A stretch of DNA of 64,000 nt, taken from contig JBGAGE010000003.1 of NCBI GenBank assembly GCA_044226865.1, forward strand, positions 372,001-436,000, in the 5' to 3' direction. Under the pieces are notes generated by a model. The model was given only the letters and a program-made list of their open reading frames with translations. It had not been told where the DNA came from and made no database searches. Position 1 is the stretch's first letter; the number at the start of each line of letters is the position of its first letter. The stretch comes from TMP-86 sp044226865 (lineage in GTDB: Bacteria; Pseudomonadota; Gammaproteobacteria; Steroidobacterales; Steroidobacteraceae). This document shows, piece after piece, positions 7,546 to 18,427 of the stretch. The translations under genes were made by a program, and so were the position numbers.

Positions 7546-10500
7546 GCGGCACCTGCCGGCGGCCGGGCGCCGCGGCGGTCGCGGAACTTCTCCGCCGCGC
7601 CCTGCAACAGCACGTAGAACACCGGCACGAGGAACACGCCGAGCACGGTCGCCGCGAGCATGCCGAACACCACCGTCGTTCCCAGCACCTGGCGCGCACC
7701 CGCACCGGCGCCGCTGGCAATAGCCAACGGCAGCGAGCCCAGGATGAAGGCCAGCGAGGTCATGAGGATGGGCCGCAGCCGAAGCTGGGCGCCTTCCAAC
7801 GCCGCATCCACCAGCGGGGTGCCGCGCTCGTGGGAGAGCTTGGCGAATTCCACGATGAGGATCGCATTCTTGGCCGCGAGGCCGATGAGCATCACCAATC
7901 CAACCTGCGCGTAGATGTCATTGGCCATGCCGCGCGCTGCGAGCGCCGCAAAGGCGCCGAATATGGCCAGGGGAATTCCGAGAATCACGGCAAATGGTAC
8001 TACCCAGCTTTCATACAACGCTGCCAGCACCAGGAACACGAACAGCAGCGCCATCGCAAACACGTACGGCGCCTGCGCGCCGGCTTTGATTTCCTGGTAC
8101 GTGATGCCCGACCAATCGTAACCGAAGCCTTCCGGCAATGCGTCACCGAGCGCCTGCATGGCGGCGATGCCCTGCCCGGAGCTCATGCCCGGCGCCGCCG
8201 TGCCATTGATGGTGGCGGCCCGGTAGATGTTGAAGCGCTCGATGTACTCGGGCCCCTCTTTCGCCTTCACCGATACCAGTGTCGACAAGGGCACCATGTC
8301 CCCCGCGGCGGTACGCACGTACAGGCCGGCCACGGCATCGGGATTGGTGCGCGCCGCGCCTTCGGCCTGCGCCGTCACGCGAAACGTGCGGCCATACAGG
8401 TTGAAGTCGTTGATGTAGCTGCCGCCGAGGAAGGTCTGCAGGGTGGAGAACACGTCCGCGATCGACACGCCGAAGGTCTTGGCGCGCTCGCGGTCGAGCT
8501 GGTATTCGATCTGCGGAACCGAAGCATTGAAGGGTGTGAATACCCGCGACAGGTCCTTACGGCCATTGGCCTCCCCGATGAAGTCCTGCACCACGCTGGC
8601 AAAGCGCTGCAATTCACCGCCACTGCGGTCCTGCAGGACGAACTCGAATCCGTTGGATTGGCCGATACCCGGAATGGAGGGCGGGTCCACCACCAGGAAA
8701 TTGGCCTCCGGCATGGCCGCCACGAGCTTGGTCAGCCGGTCGCGCACGGCCTGTGTGCTGTGCGCCGCGCCGCCACGCTCCTTCCACGGCTTGAACACCA
8801 GGAAGGTGGTGGCCGCGTACGAGGAGCTGACGCCGGTCTGCACCGAGAACCCCGTGATGGACACCACATTCATGATTTCGGGCGCTTGCTTGCCGATGAG
8901 ATCGATGAATTTCCGGGTGACCGCTTCGGTACGCTGCTGCGAGGCGCCTGCCGGCAGGTTGATGAAGGTCAACAAATAGCCCTGGTCCTCCTCGGGCAGG
9001 AATCCGCCCGGGCGCATCCACACGAGCACCGCCGTCAGCGCCACGATCGCCCCGAAACCGGCCATGGCCGCGCGCCGCCGCCGGATCAGGTCGGCCACCG
9101 ACGCGCGATACCAACGGGTCATGCGCAGGAACGCCGCGTTGAAGCTGTCGAACTGCCGCGCCAGCCAACCGCGGGCCCGCGTGCTCTCATGAGGACGCAG
9201 CAACAAGGCGCACAGCGCCGGCGTGAAGGTCAGCGCCACCAGCGCCGAGATCAGCACGGATACCGACAACGTCAGCGCGAACTGCCGGTAGAACTGGCCG
9301 GTGAGCCCGCCGAGGAAGGCCACCGGCACGAACACCGCGGTCAGCACCAGCGCGATGGCAATTACCGGACCCTGCACATCGTGCATGGCGGCGCGCGTCG
9401 CATCGCGTGCACCCAGGCCTTCGGCCTCCATCTTGTGCGCCACCGCCTCCACCACCACGATGGCATCGTCCACGACCAATCCGATGGCCAACACCAAGGC
9501 GAACAACGTCAGCGTGTTGATGGAAAAGCCCAGTGCGGAAAACGCCGAGAAGGCGCCGATGAGCGAAACGGGCACGGCCAGCATCGGGATGAGCGTGGTG
9601 CGCCAGTCGCCGAGGAAGGCGAACACCACCAGCAGCACGAGGAAGGCGGCGATCACCAGCGTCACCACCACCTCGTGCACCGACTCGGACACGAACAGCG
9701 TGGTATCGAACGGCACCTGCGCCTCGATTCCCGGCGGGAAATTCTTCGACAATTCCGCCACCGTGCGCCGCACCTCGCGCGCCACGTCCAGCGCATTGGC
9801 ATCGGGCAGCTGGTACACCCCCATCAGCACCGAGCTGTTGCCGTTGAGGCGGCTGGAGCGTGAATAATCGGTGGCGGCCAGCTCCACGCGCGCGATGTCC
9901 TTCAGGCGCACGCTGCTGCCGTCCGCGCGCGCGCGCACCACGATGTTCTGGTACTCGGCCACGGTGGACAGCCGGCCTTTCATGCTCACCGCGTATTGCA
10001 GTTGCTGCCCCTTGGGGGCGGGTTCCGCCCCGATCACGCCGGCGGGCGCCACCAGGTTCTGCTCATTGAGGACGCCGGAGACGTCCTGGGTGGTGACGCC
10101 GAGCTGCGCCATGCGATCCGGGTCCAGCCAGATGCGCATGCCGTAATCGCGCGCGCCGAACACCGTGACCTGCCCCACGCCCTTCACACGCGCCAGCGAA
10201 TCGTAGATGTTGAGCTTGGCGAAATTGCTCAGGAACAGGTAGTCGTAGCGCGGATCGGTGGCGCGCACCGACACCAGCAACAGGATCTGCGGCTGGCGCT
10301 TGGCGACGACCACGCCCTGGCGCACCACTTCCTGCGGCAGGGAGCGCTGCGCGATCGACACCTGGTTCTGCACGTCGATGGCGGCAATGTCCTGGTCGGT
10401 GCCCACATCGAAGGTGACCGTGAGCGCATAGGAGCCATCGTTCGCGCTGCGCGAGTCCATGTAGATCATGTTCGGCACGCCATTGACCTGCTGCTCGATG

Positions 10501-10691
10501 GGCGCCGCCACGGACTGCTCGATGGTGGCCGCATCCGCGCCGGGGAAGGTCGTGGAAACGACGATGGACGGCGGGGTGATCTGCGGATAACGCGCCACGG
10601 GGAGCTGCCACAGCGCGATGCCGCCCGCCAACGTGATGACGATGGCAAGCACGGTGGCGAACACCGGCCGGTCGATGAAGAATTCGCTCAT
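7542..10691 (-). CDS. RND efflux inner-membrane transporter (HAE1, AcrB/MexB-like)
   Basis: 1049-residue proton-driven multidrug pump. It starts with the canonical MSEFFIDRPVFATVLAI, has 12 predicted membrane helices and two large periplasmic loops, and keeps the proton-relay aspartates Asp408-Asp409 in GLVVDDAIV and the lysine of GLAAKNAIL near 940. The length is standard for HAE1 pumps. It overlaps the adaptor gene by 4 bp upstream and the channel gene by 4 bp downstream, giving a complete adaptor-pump-channel operon. Substrates cannot be read from the sequence; the pairing with AcrA/MexA- and OprM-type partners suggests hydrophobic or amphiphilic drugs. Confidence 0.96.
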   Translation of the reverse strand: MSEFFIDRPVFATVLAIVITLAGGIALWQLPVARYPQITPPSIVVSTTFPGADAATIEQSVAAPIEQQVNGVPNMIYMDSRSANDGSYALTVTFDVGTDQDIAAIDVQNQVSIAQRSLPQEVVRQGVVVAKRQPQILLLVSVRATDPRYDYLFLSNFAKLNIYDSLARVKGVGQVTVFGARDYGMRIWLDPDRMAQLGVTTQDVSGVLNEQNLVAPAGVIGAEPAPKGQQLQYAVSMKGRLSTVAEYQNIVVRARADGSSVRLKDIARVELAATDYSRSSRLNGNSSVLMGVYQLPDANALDVAREVRRTVAELSKNFPPGIEAQVPFDTTLFVSESVHEVVVTLVIAAFLVLLVVFAFLGDWRTTLIPMLAVPVSLIGAFSAFSALGFSINTLTLFALVLAIGLVVDDAIVVVEAVAHKMEAEGLGARDATRAAMHDVQGPVIAIALVLTAVFVPVAFLGGLTGQFYRQFALTLSVSVLISALVALTFTPALCALLLRPHESTRARGWLARQFDSFNAAFLRMTRWYRASVADLIRRRRAAMAGFGAIVALTAVLVWMRPGGFLPEEDQGYLLTFINLPAGASQQRTEAVTRKFIDLIGKQAPEIMNVVSITGFSVQTGVSSSYAATTFLVFKPWKERGGAAHSTQAVRDRLTKLVAAMPEANFLVVDPPSIPGIGQSNGFEFVLQDRSGGELQRFASVVQDFIGEANGRKDLSRVFTPFNASVPQIEYQLDRERAKTFGVSIADVFSTLQTFLGGSYINDFNLYGRTFRVTAQAEGAARTNPDAVAGLYVRTAAGDMVPLSTLVSVKAKEGPEYIERFNIYRAATINGTAAPGMSSGQGIAAMQALGDALPEGFGYDWSGITYQEIKAGAQAPYVFAMALLFVFLVLAALYESWVVPFAVILGIPLAIFGAFAALAARGMANDIYAQVGLVMLIGLAAKNAILIVEFAKLSHERGTPLVDAALEGAQLRLRPILMTSLAFILGSLPLAIASGAGAGARQVLGTTVVFGMLAATVLGVFLVPVFYVLLQGAAEKFRDRRGARPPAGAA

Positions 10692-11845
10692 GCCGCTCCG
10701 GAGCGTACCGGCGCGGCCGGCGCATCAGGCACCGGCGTCGGCTTGATCTGGCTGCCGGCACGCAGTTTTTGCGCGCCATCCACCACCACCACATCGCCGG
10801 CCGCCAGGCCGCTGACCACCAGCCATTCATCGCCCACGCGCGAACCCATCACCACATCGCGCCGCTCCGCCTTGTTCTGTCCATCCGCCAACCATACGAA
10901 ATTGCGCCCCTGCTGCTCCTGCACGGCGCGCTGCGGCAGCAGCAGCGCATCGGGAATCTTCTGCGCATCCACCACCACGCGCGCGAACTGGCCGGCGCGC
11001 AGCAGGCGCTCCGGGTTGGGCACGGTGAGCCGCACCGGCAGCGTGCCGGTGCGCGGATCCACCGCCGCATCCACGAAATCCAGCGTGCCGCTGTGCGGAT
11101 AGACCGAGCCGTCGGCGAGCACGATGTGGAAGGCCGGCGGATTCTTCAGCCGCGCATCGACGCTGCCGCCACGTATCTTCTGCAACTCCAGCAGCCGCTG
11201 CTCGCTGATGCTGTAATTCACGTACATGGGATCGGTGGCGTAGATGCTGGTGAGCAGGGTCTGGTAGGCGGTGACCAGCGCACCCAGGCGCACCTGCGCC
11301 CGCCCCATGACGCCGGCGATCGGTGAGGTGATGTTGGTGTAGCCCAGGTTGAGCTCGGCGGTCTTCTGCGCTGCCCGCGCGGCGTCCACTGCCGCACGCC
11401 CGGCGGCGACGCGCGCCACCACGGCATCCAGCTCCTGCTGGCTCGCCGCATCCATCTTCGACAGGGGCGCGATGCGCGCCTGATCGCGCAGGGCTTGTTC
11501 CATGGCCGACTCGGCTTGTGCGGTTGCCGCCTTGGCCTGTGCCAGCGCCTGTTCATAGGACTGCGGATCGATCTTGAACAACAGCTGCCCCTCGCGCACG
11601 GCCTCGCCCTCCAGGGCCACCTGCTTCTGCAGCAGGCCGCCGGTGCGGGGCCGTATCTCCACCGTGTTGAAGGCCTCGGTGCGCGCCACGTATTCGAGCG
11701 TGACCGTGGCGGCCCGGGGCTCGAGCTTGAGCGTGGTAACCGCAATTGGCGGCGGCGGGGGCGGAGTCTTGCCCGAGCAGGCGGCGAGACAGACTGCCAA
11801 TGCGGCAGAAAACAACGCGAGATGCCGGTTCCGAACCGGCGGCAA
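10688..11845 (-). CDS. RND efflux periplasmic adaptor (membrane fusion protein, AcrA/MexA-like)
   Basis: 385-residue periplasmic lipoprotein adaptor. The signal peptide ends at LAACSGK (lipobox), followed by a proline run. A barrel-sandwich/lipoyl half (about 55-95), an alpha hairpin rich in Ala/Gln (about 95-170), the second lipoyl half (TNITSPIAGVMGRAQVRLG) and beta-barrel domains follow, as in MexA. The start is TTG at 11845, preceded by no clear ribosome site; an 8-bp inverted repeat (11824-11840) lies within the first codons. It is the first gene of the efflux operon and is divergent from the debranching enzyme gene. Confidence 0.94.
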   Translation of the reverse strand: MPPVRNRHLALFSAALAVCLAACSGKTPPPPPPIAVTTLKLEPRAATVTLEYVARTEAFNTVEIRPRTGGLLQKQVALEGEAVREGQLLFKIDPQSYEQALAQAKAATAQAESAMEQALRDQARIAPLSKMDAASQQELDAVVARVAAGRAAVDAARAAQKTAELNLGYTNITSPIAGVMGRAQVRLGALVTAYQTLLTSIYATDPMYVNYSISEQRLLELQKIRGGSVDARLKNPPAFHIVLADGSVYPHSGTLDFVDAAVDPRTGTLPVRLTVPNPERLLRAGQFARVVVDAQKIPDALLLPQRAVQEQQGRNFVWLADGQNKAERRDVVMGSRVGDEWLVVSGLAAGDVVVVDGAQKLRAGSQIKPTPVPDAPAAPVRSGAA

Positions 11846-11876
11846 ATGGGTCTTGTTCAGTGGAAGCTGTCCTTGT

Positions 11877-11905
11877 AAGGCCTGACGCGGGCAGAACCAG
11901 GCCTT
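11877..11905. repeat. Inverted repeat with two AGGCCT boxes upstream of the efflux operon
   Basis: AAGGCCT (11877-11883) and AGGCCTT (11899-11905) form a perfect 7-bp inverted repeat. Each half contains the palindrome AGGCCT, and the two are 21 bp apart centre to centre, two helical turns. It overlaps the predicted transcription start of the efflux operon, so it could be an operator. Function inferred only. Confidence 0.35.
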
Positions 11906-11908
11906 GCT

Positions 11909-11937
11909 ACTTTAGGGCCAAGCGTCGCAACAGCCAA
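11909..11937 (-). promoter_or_regulatory. Weak sigma70-like promoter candidate for the efflux operon
   Basis: Minus strand: TTGGCT (11937-11932), a 17-bp spacer, then TAAAGT (11914-11909); each hexamer matches consensus at about 4 of 6 positions. It lies 64 bp upstream of the TTG start of the adaptor gene. Weak match, reported because spacing and position fit. Confidence 0.25.
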
Positions 11938-11966
11938 GCATCGCGCGCTGAGGCGAGCATCGCGGT

Positions 11967-11986
11967 AGCTCCGACGCGTCGGTGCT
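11967..11986. promoter_or_regulatory. Palindromic operator candidate between the divergent efflux and debranching operons
   Basis: A perfect 12-bp palindrome CCGACGCGTCGG (11971-11982) extends, with one mismatched pair, to a 20-bp dyad whose outer trinucleotides are AGC and GCT. It lies midway in the divergent intergenic region, upstream of both candidate promoters. This form suits a TetR- or MarR-type dimeric regulator. No regulator gene is adjacent in the window. Confidence 0.35.
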
Positions 11987-12005
11987 GCACCGTATTCGCG
12001 CGTGT

Positions 12006-12033
12006 TTGTAAACTTTGCTCATTCAGGTATACC
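12006..12033 (+). promoter_or_regulatory. Putative sigma70 promoter of the debranching/glucosidase operon
   Basis: TTGTAA (12006-12011), 16-bp spacer, TATACC (12028-12033); each box matches consensus at 4 of 6. The predicted transcription start near 12040 would exclude the upstream in-frame TTG at 12015 as a start codon and favours GTG 12063 or ATG 12105. Confidence 0.3.
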
Positions 12034-12062
12034 CGGCAGCGGGTTCACGCTATAAAGGCGGG

Positions 12063-14146
12063 GTGAATCGCTCGAAAGAAGCGCACGCCTCCGTCCCCAC
12101 CGCCATGCCGCTGACGCGGCTCGAATCCGCCGTCTGTGCCGACTGGGAATCAGCCTCGCGGCGCGAATGGCTGGTGACCAACGGCATCGGCGGTTACGCC
12201 TGCGGCAGCCTCGCCCTGGCCAATACGCGGCGCTATCACGGGCTCCTGATCGCCAGCAGCCGGCCACCGCTCGGCAGGATCCTGCTGCTGTCCAAGCTCG
12301 ACGTCACCGCAACCTACCAGAACCGCCGTCACGAGCTGTTCGCCAACGAATTCGCGGATGGCTCGTTGAGTCCGCGCGGCTTCGCACAGCTGGTCTCATT
12401 CGAGCTCGTCGCCGGCATCCCCACCTGGCGCCACGCTTTTGCCGATGCGCTGCTCGAGCAACAGGTATTCATGGCGCCGCAGGCCAACACCAGCTACATG
12501 GCCTTGACCCTGATCCGGGCCAGCGCGCCGCTGCAACTGGAGATGACGCCACTATGCGCGCATCGTGACCACCACGTCCTCGACCGCGGCATGCGCGAGG
12601 TCAGTGTGGCGGAACATCCGCAGGGCTGCATCGTGCGAGCGACCGGGGCGGCCCTCGCCTGCCAGCTGTGGATGCCGGAGGGACGATTCGAAGCGCAGCC
12701 CGATTGGTATTGGCATTTCCATCATCGCGCCGAAGCGCAGCGTGGCCTGGATGCCGACGAGGACTTGTTCATGCCCGGACGCTTCCGCGCCTCGCTCCGG
12801 CCGCAGCAGACGGTGTACCTGGTGGCCTCGGCGCTGCCCTCGGACCCGCACGGCGAGCAGCCGCCCGAACTGCCGGCGCCCGAACACGTGCACACCGCCG
12901 TGAAATCGCGAGGCGAATGGCTGGCCGGTTTGGTGCCGCCCGGATCGCCGGATTGGATAGCGCAGCTTGCCGTCGCCTCGGATCAGTTCCTGGTGCAGCG
13001 GCGCCGTCCCACGCGCCCGGCCGCGGTGCGCACGGGCGGCACCGGGGTGTCGGTCATCGCCGGCTATCCGTGGTTCGGGGATTGGAGCCGCGACACCCTC
13101 ATCTCCCTCCCCGGCCTCACCTTGAGCCTGGGCAGGCGCGAAATCGCCGCCGAGATCCTCGACACGCTGCTCGATCACCTGGATCAAGGCATGTTGCCGA
13201 ACCGTTTCCCCGAGGACGGCGCCGCGCCGGAGTTCAACACTGCCGATGCCACCTTGTGGCTGTTCCAGGCGGCGGATGAATACCTGAACGCGACCGGCGA
13301 CACGGCCTGGGGCAGGCGCGTGTTCCCCGTGCTGATGCAATCGCTGCGCGCGCATCTGGCGGGCACCCGCCACGGGATCGGTATCGACCCGGGGGATGGC
13401 CTGCTGCGCGCCGGCGCGCCCGGCCTGCAATTGACGTGGATGGACGCCAGGGTCGATGGCGAGGTGATCACCCCTCGCCGCGGCAAGCCGGTGGAAATCA
13501 ACGCACTGTGGCTGAACGCGCTGGACGTGTGCCTGCGCTTGTCCATCCGCCTGCGCGATACCGAATCACAATTGCTGTGCAAGGCATGGCTCGGGCGCGC
13601 GCGCAACGGCTTTGCGCGGTTCTGGAATGAATCCCTGGGCTGCCTGTACGACGTGCTCGATATGGAGGGCGGAGGCGACGCGGATGACAGCCTGCGACCC
13701 AACCAGATCCTGGCGGTCGCGCTTCCCTATTGCGCGCTGCCGGCGCATCAGATGCGCGCGGTGGTGGATGCCTGCGCGCGCGAATTGCTGACGCCGGTGG
13801 GCCTGCGGAGCCTCGCGCCGGGAGCGCCCGGCTACCAGGCCCGCTACGAGGGCGGCGTGGCGGCCCGCGATGGCGCCTATCACCAGGGCACGGTGTGGGC
13901 CTGGCTGCTCGGGCCGTTTGCGCTGGCGCATTTTCGCGTGTACGGGGATGCCGGCCTGGCGCAAAGTTTCCTCGAACCCTTGAGCCTGCACCTGCGCGAT
14001 GCCGGCGTCGGATCGGTGAGCGAGATCTTCGATGCCGACGCACCGCATGGGCCGCGGGGCTGCTTCGCGCAAGCCTGGTCGGTGGCCGAGCCCTTGCGCG
14101 CCTGGCTCAAGCTCGAGCGTGCGAAATCGCGCGGCGGGAGCGGCGT

Positions 14147-14150
<4 letters not shown>
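12063..14150 (+). CDS. Amylo-alpha-1,6-glucosidase / glycogen debranching enzyme-type glycoside hydrolase
   Basis: About 695 residues. The N-terminal GDE domain has REWLVTNGIGGYACG and NTRRYHGLL near the start. The C-terminal (alpha/alpha)6 catalytic domain has the signature YPWFGDWSRDTLISLPGL and NRFPEDGAAPEFNTADATLW, typical of archaeal/bacterial GDE_C (GH133-like) enzymes that hydrolyse alpha-1,6 branches of alpha-glucans. The start is uncertain: GTG 12063 is preceded by AAAGG, whereas ATG 12105 fits homologue length better but has no ribosome site. It overlaps the next gene by 4 bp (TTGA), which implies joint translation and a shared alpha-glucan or trehalose-type substrate path. Confidence 0.9.
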
Positions 14151-16762
<2,612 letters not shown>

Positions 16763-16780
16763 TTCTCTGCGCTGCGGTGC

Positions 16781-16828
16781 CTGTTGGGAGGCGGCCTCGG
16801 GTGGCCGAGTCCGCCTCCCAACAGTTTT
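16781..16828 (+). terminator. Rho-independent terminator of the glucosidase operon
   Basis: A perfect 14-bp stem (CTGTTGGGAGGCGG at 16781-16794 and its complement at 16811-16824) encloses a 16-nt loop that itself holds a CTCGG/CCGAG stem, followed by TTTT. It sits 18 bp after the glucosidase stop and before the convergent phzF-like gene. Unusually long and perfect. Confidence 0.85.
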
Positions 16829-16842
16829 CGAGCGCAGCGGGA

Positions 16843-17745
16843 TCAGAGATCGGGCAATTCGCCTTGCATCATCGGGACCACCCTGCCCGCGATGTGCACA
16901 GCCGTGACTTTGCGCTCGCGTGTTTCCGTGCGACCGAGGATCAGGCTTGGGCGGCCCATGTCGACACCTTGGTGCACGCGCCAGGAACGGACCATCTCGC
17001 TACCGGGTTCCAGCGAGGCCAACATCGAGATGGCGGCGGCGGTTGCACTGCCGGTGGCGGGATCTTCGATGCATCCGTCCACCGGTGCGAAGGTGCGGGC
17101 GTGGAGTTCGCCGGGAGACTCGCCGCGGCAGTAGGCATAGACGGCGTCGGTGCCGGCTCGCGGCAGCACGCGTTCGTGCGCTTCGAGGCTGGGCTTGGCG
17201 CGGCGCAAAGCCTCGCGCGAGGCCAATTCGACGATCAGGAACGGAAGGCCCACGGAGCACACCTGCGGGGGATGTCGTTGAACGCAGATATCGGAGGGCG
17301 GCAGGCCGACGCAGGCGGCGGCGTCGGCCACGCTCACGTTGGCACGGATGGACAACTGCTCCGGCGCCGTGAACTCCGCACCGACGACGTCGCCGCGTTC
17401 ACGCAGCAGGCGTACCGGCACCAGTCCTGCCGCCTCCTCGAACACGAAGGCATCACCCGGATCGCGGCCCTGCGCCTGCCAACCGCGGGCGAGCATCACA
17501 GCCGTGCCCACATTGGGATGCCCGGCGAAGGGTACTTCCACCCGCGGCGTGAAGATCCGCACCTGCGCCGTATGCGCAGAATCCCGCGGCGGCAGCACGA
17601 AGGTGGTTTCGGAATAATTGAATTCGGTGGCGATGGACTGCATCTGCGCGGCGGAAAGGCCAGTGGCATCGAACACCACGGCCAATGGGTTGCCCCCGAA
17701 GGGGGCTGACGCGAAAACATCCGCCGTCACATAGGGTCGCCGCAC
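16843..17745 (-). CDS. PhzF-family isomerase
   Basis: 300-residue protein of the PhzF/diaminopimelate-epimerase fold. The N-terminus has FGGNPLAVVFD and the catalytic glutamate Glu46 in EFNYSETTFV; the second lobe has the substrate loop DPATGSATAAA. Family members include the phenazine enzyme PhzF, but no other phenazine genes are nearby, so this is probably a general PhzF-like isomerase of unknown substrate. The start is GTG at 17745. It lies 64 bp downstream of the peroxiredoxin gene on the same strand and converges on the glucosidase operon. Confidence 0.9.
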   Translation of the reverse strand: MRRPYVTADVFASAPFGGNPLAVVFDATGLSAAQMQSIATEFNYSETTFVLPPRDSAHTAQVRIFTPRVEVPFAGHPNVGTAVMLARGWQAQGRDPGDAFVFEEAAGLVPVRLLRERGDVVGAEFTAPEQLSIRANVSVADAAACVGLPPSDICVQRHPPQVCSVGLPFLIVELASREALRRAKPSLEAHERVLPRAGTDAVYAYCRGESPGELHARTFAPVDGCIEDPATGSATAAAISMLASLEPGSEMVRSWRVHQGVDMGRPSLILGRTETRERKVTAVHIAGRVVPMMQGELPDL

Positions 17746-17778
17746 GGCTTACGCGCCTGTTTGCCTGTCCGGTGAGAT

Positions 17779-17801
17779 GGGCGCGCGGTCCGTGCGCGCC
17801 C
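17779..17801. repeat. GC-rich hairpin between peroxiredoxin and phzF-like genes
   Basis: GGGCGCGC (17779-17786) and its perfect complement GCGCGCCC (17794-17801) enclose a 7-nt loop, just after the peroxiredoxin stop codon. There is no U-tract on either strand, so it may attenuate transcription or protect the 3' end rather than act as a classic terminator. Confidence 0.4.
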
Positions 17802-17809
17802 GTGCCTGC

Positions 17810-18349
17810 TTATTTCTTGTTCGCGGAGGCCCAGGATTGCACCGCGGCCATCGTGTTGGCCACATGCTTGTCCGGATTCATGGCGGTGTACTCATAGATG
17901 ACCTTGCCTTCCGGCGAGATCACATACGAGGTGCGGTTCGCATACTCGGGCTTGACGAACAGGATGGAGTCGTACGCCGTGGTGATCTTCTTGTCGGGAT
18001 CGGCGGCCACCGCGAATTTGTTGCGGCACTCGGAGACGGAAAAGCGGTTGAGCACGTCGATCTTGTCATGCGACACCCCGATGACCGTGGCGCCCAGGGC
18101 CTTGAACTTGTCGGTGGCCTCGGCGAACTCGTGCGCCTCGACCGTGCAACCGGGAGTGAAGGCGGCGGGATAGAAATACAGAACGACCGGGCCCTTCTTC
18201 AGCGCCTCGGCCAGGGAGAACTTGAAGGGTTTGCCGGCCAGGGTGGCCTCGGTGGTGAAGTCCGGCGCCTTGTCGCCGACCTTCAGCGCCGCCAGTGCAG
18301 GCGCGGCCAACATCAAAGATCCGATCAGCGCTGGTGCGATGAACTTCAT
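17810..18349 (-). CDS. Exported peroxiredoxin (AhpC/TSA, Bcp/PrxQ-like)
   Basis: 179-residue thiol peroxidase. It begins at ATG 18349 after a good ribosome site (AGGAG, 7-bp spacing); a longer frame extends upstream into the divergent gene and was not used. A signal peptide (residues 1-20, ending APALA) points to the periplasm. The active site FYPAAFTPGCT puts the peroxidatic cysteine at Cys68, and Cys108 in SVSECRNKF could act as resolving cysteine. It would reduce peroxides at the expense of periplasmic or membrane thiols. A 12-bp palindrome (18365-18376) lies just upstream of its ribosome site. Confidence 0.92.
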   Translation of the reverse strand: MKFIAPALIGSLMLAAPALAALKVGDKAPDFTTEATLAGKPFKFSLAEALKKGPVVLYFYPAAFTPGCTVEAHEFAEATDKFKALGATVIGVSHDKIDVLNRFSVSECRNKFAVAADPDKKITTAYDSILFVKPEYANRTSYVISPEGKVIYEYTAMNPDKHVANTMAAVQSWASANKK

Positions 18350-18364
18350 GTCAAGACTCCTGTT

Positions 18365-18376
18365 TTCAACGTTGAA
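18365..18376. promoter_or_regulatory. 12-bp palindrome in the divergent peroxiredoxin/PPTase gap
   Basis: TTCAACGTTGAA is a perfect palindrome placed 16 bp upstream of the peroxiredoxin start in the 78-bp divergent gap. Its position could let a dimeric regulator control the peroxiredoxin gene. Function unproven. Confidence 0.3.
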
Positions 18377-18427
18377 CGCATCTTGCGCCATCCGATTTTG
18401 GCGATCAAGGCGGTTTATGATGTCACC

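Noticed and set aside
12015..12062. TTG at 12015 as start of the debranching enzyme
   Set aside because: It would precede the likely promoter start point and has no ribosome site; the added residues lack homology-like character.
13730..14146. 139-codon N-terminal extension of the glucosidase
   Set aside because: Lies inside the debranching-enzyme coding sequence in another frame; the TTGA overlap with a nearby GGAG gives a better start at 14147.
16843..17745. Phenazine biosynthesis from the PhzF-like gene
   Set aside because: No phzA-E or phzG is present; PhzF-like isomerases are widespread outside phenazine loci.
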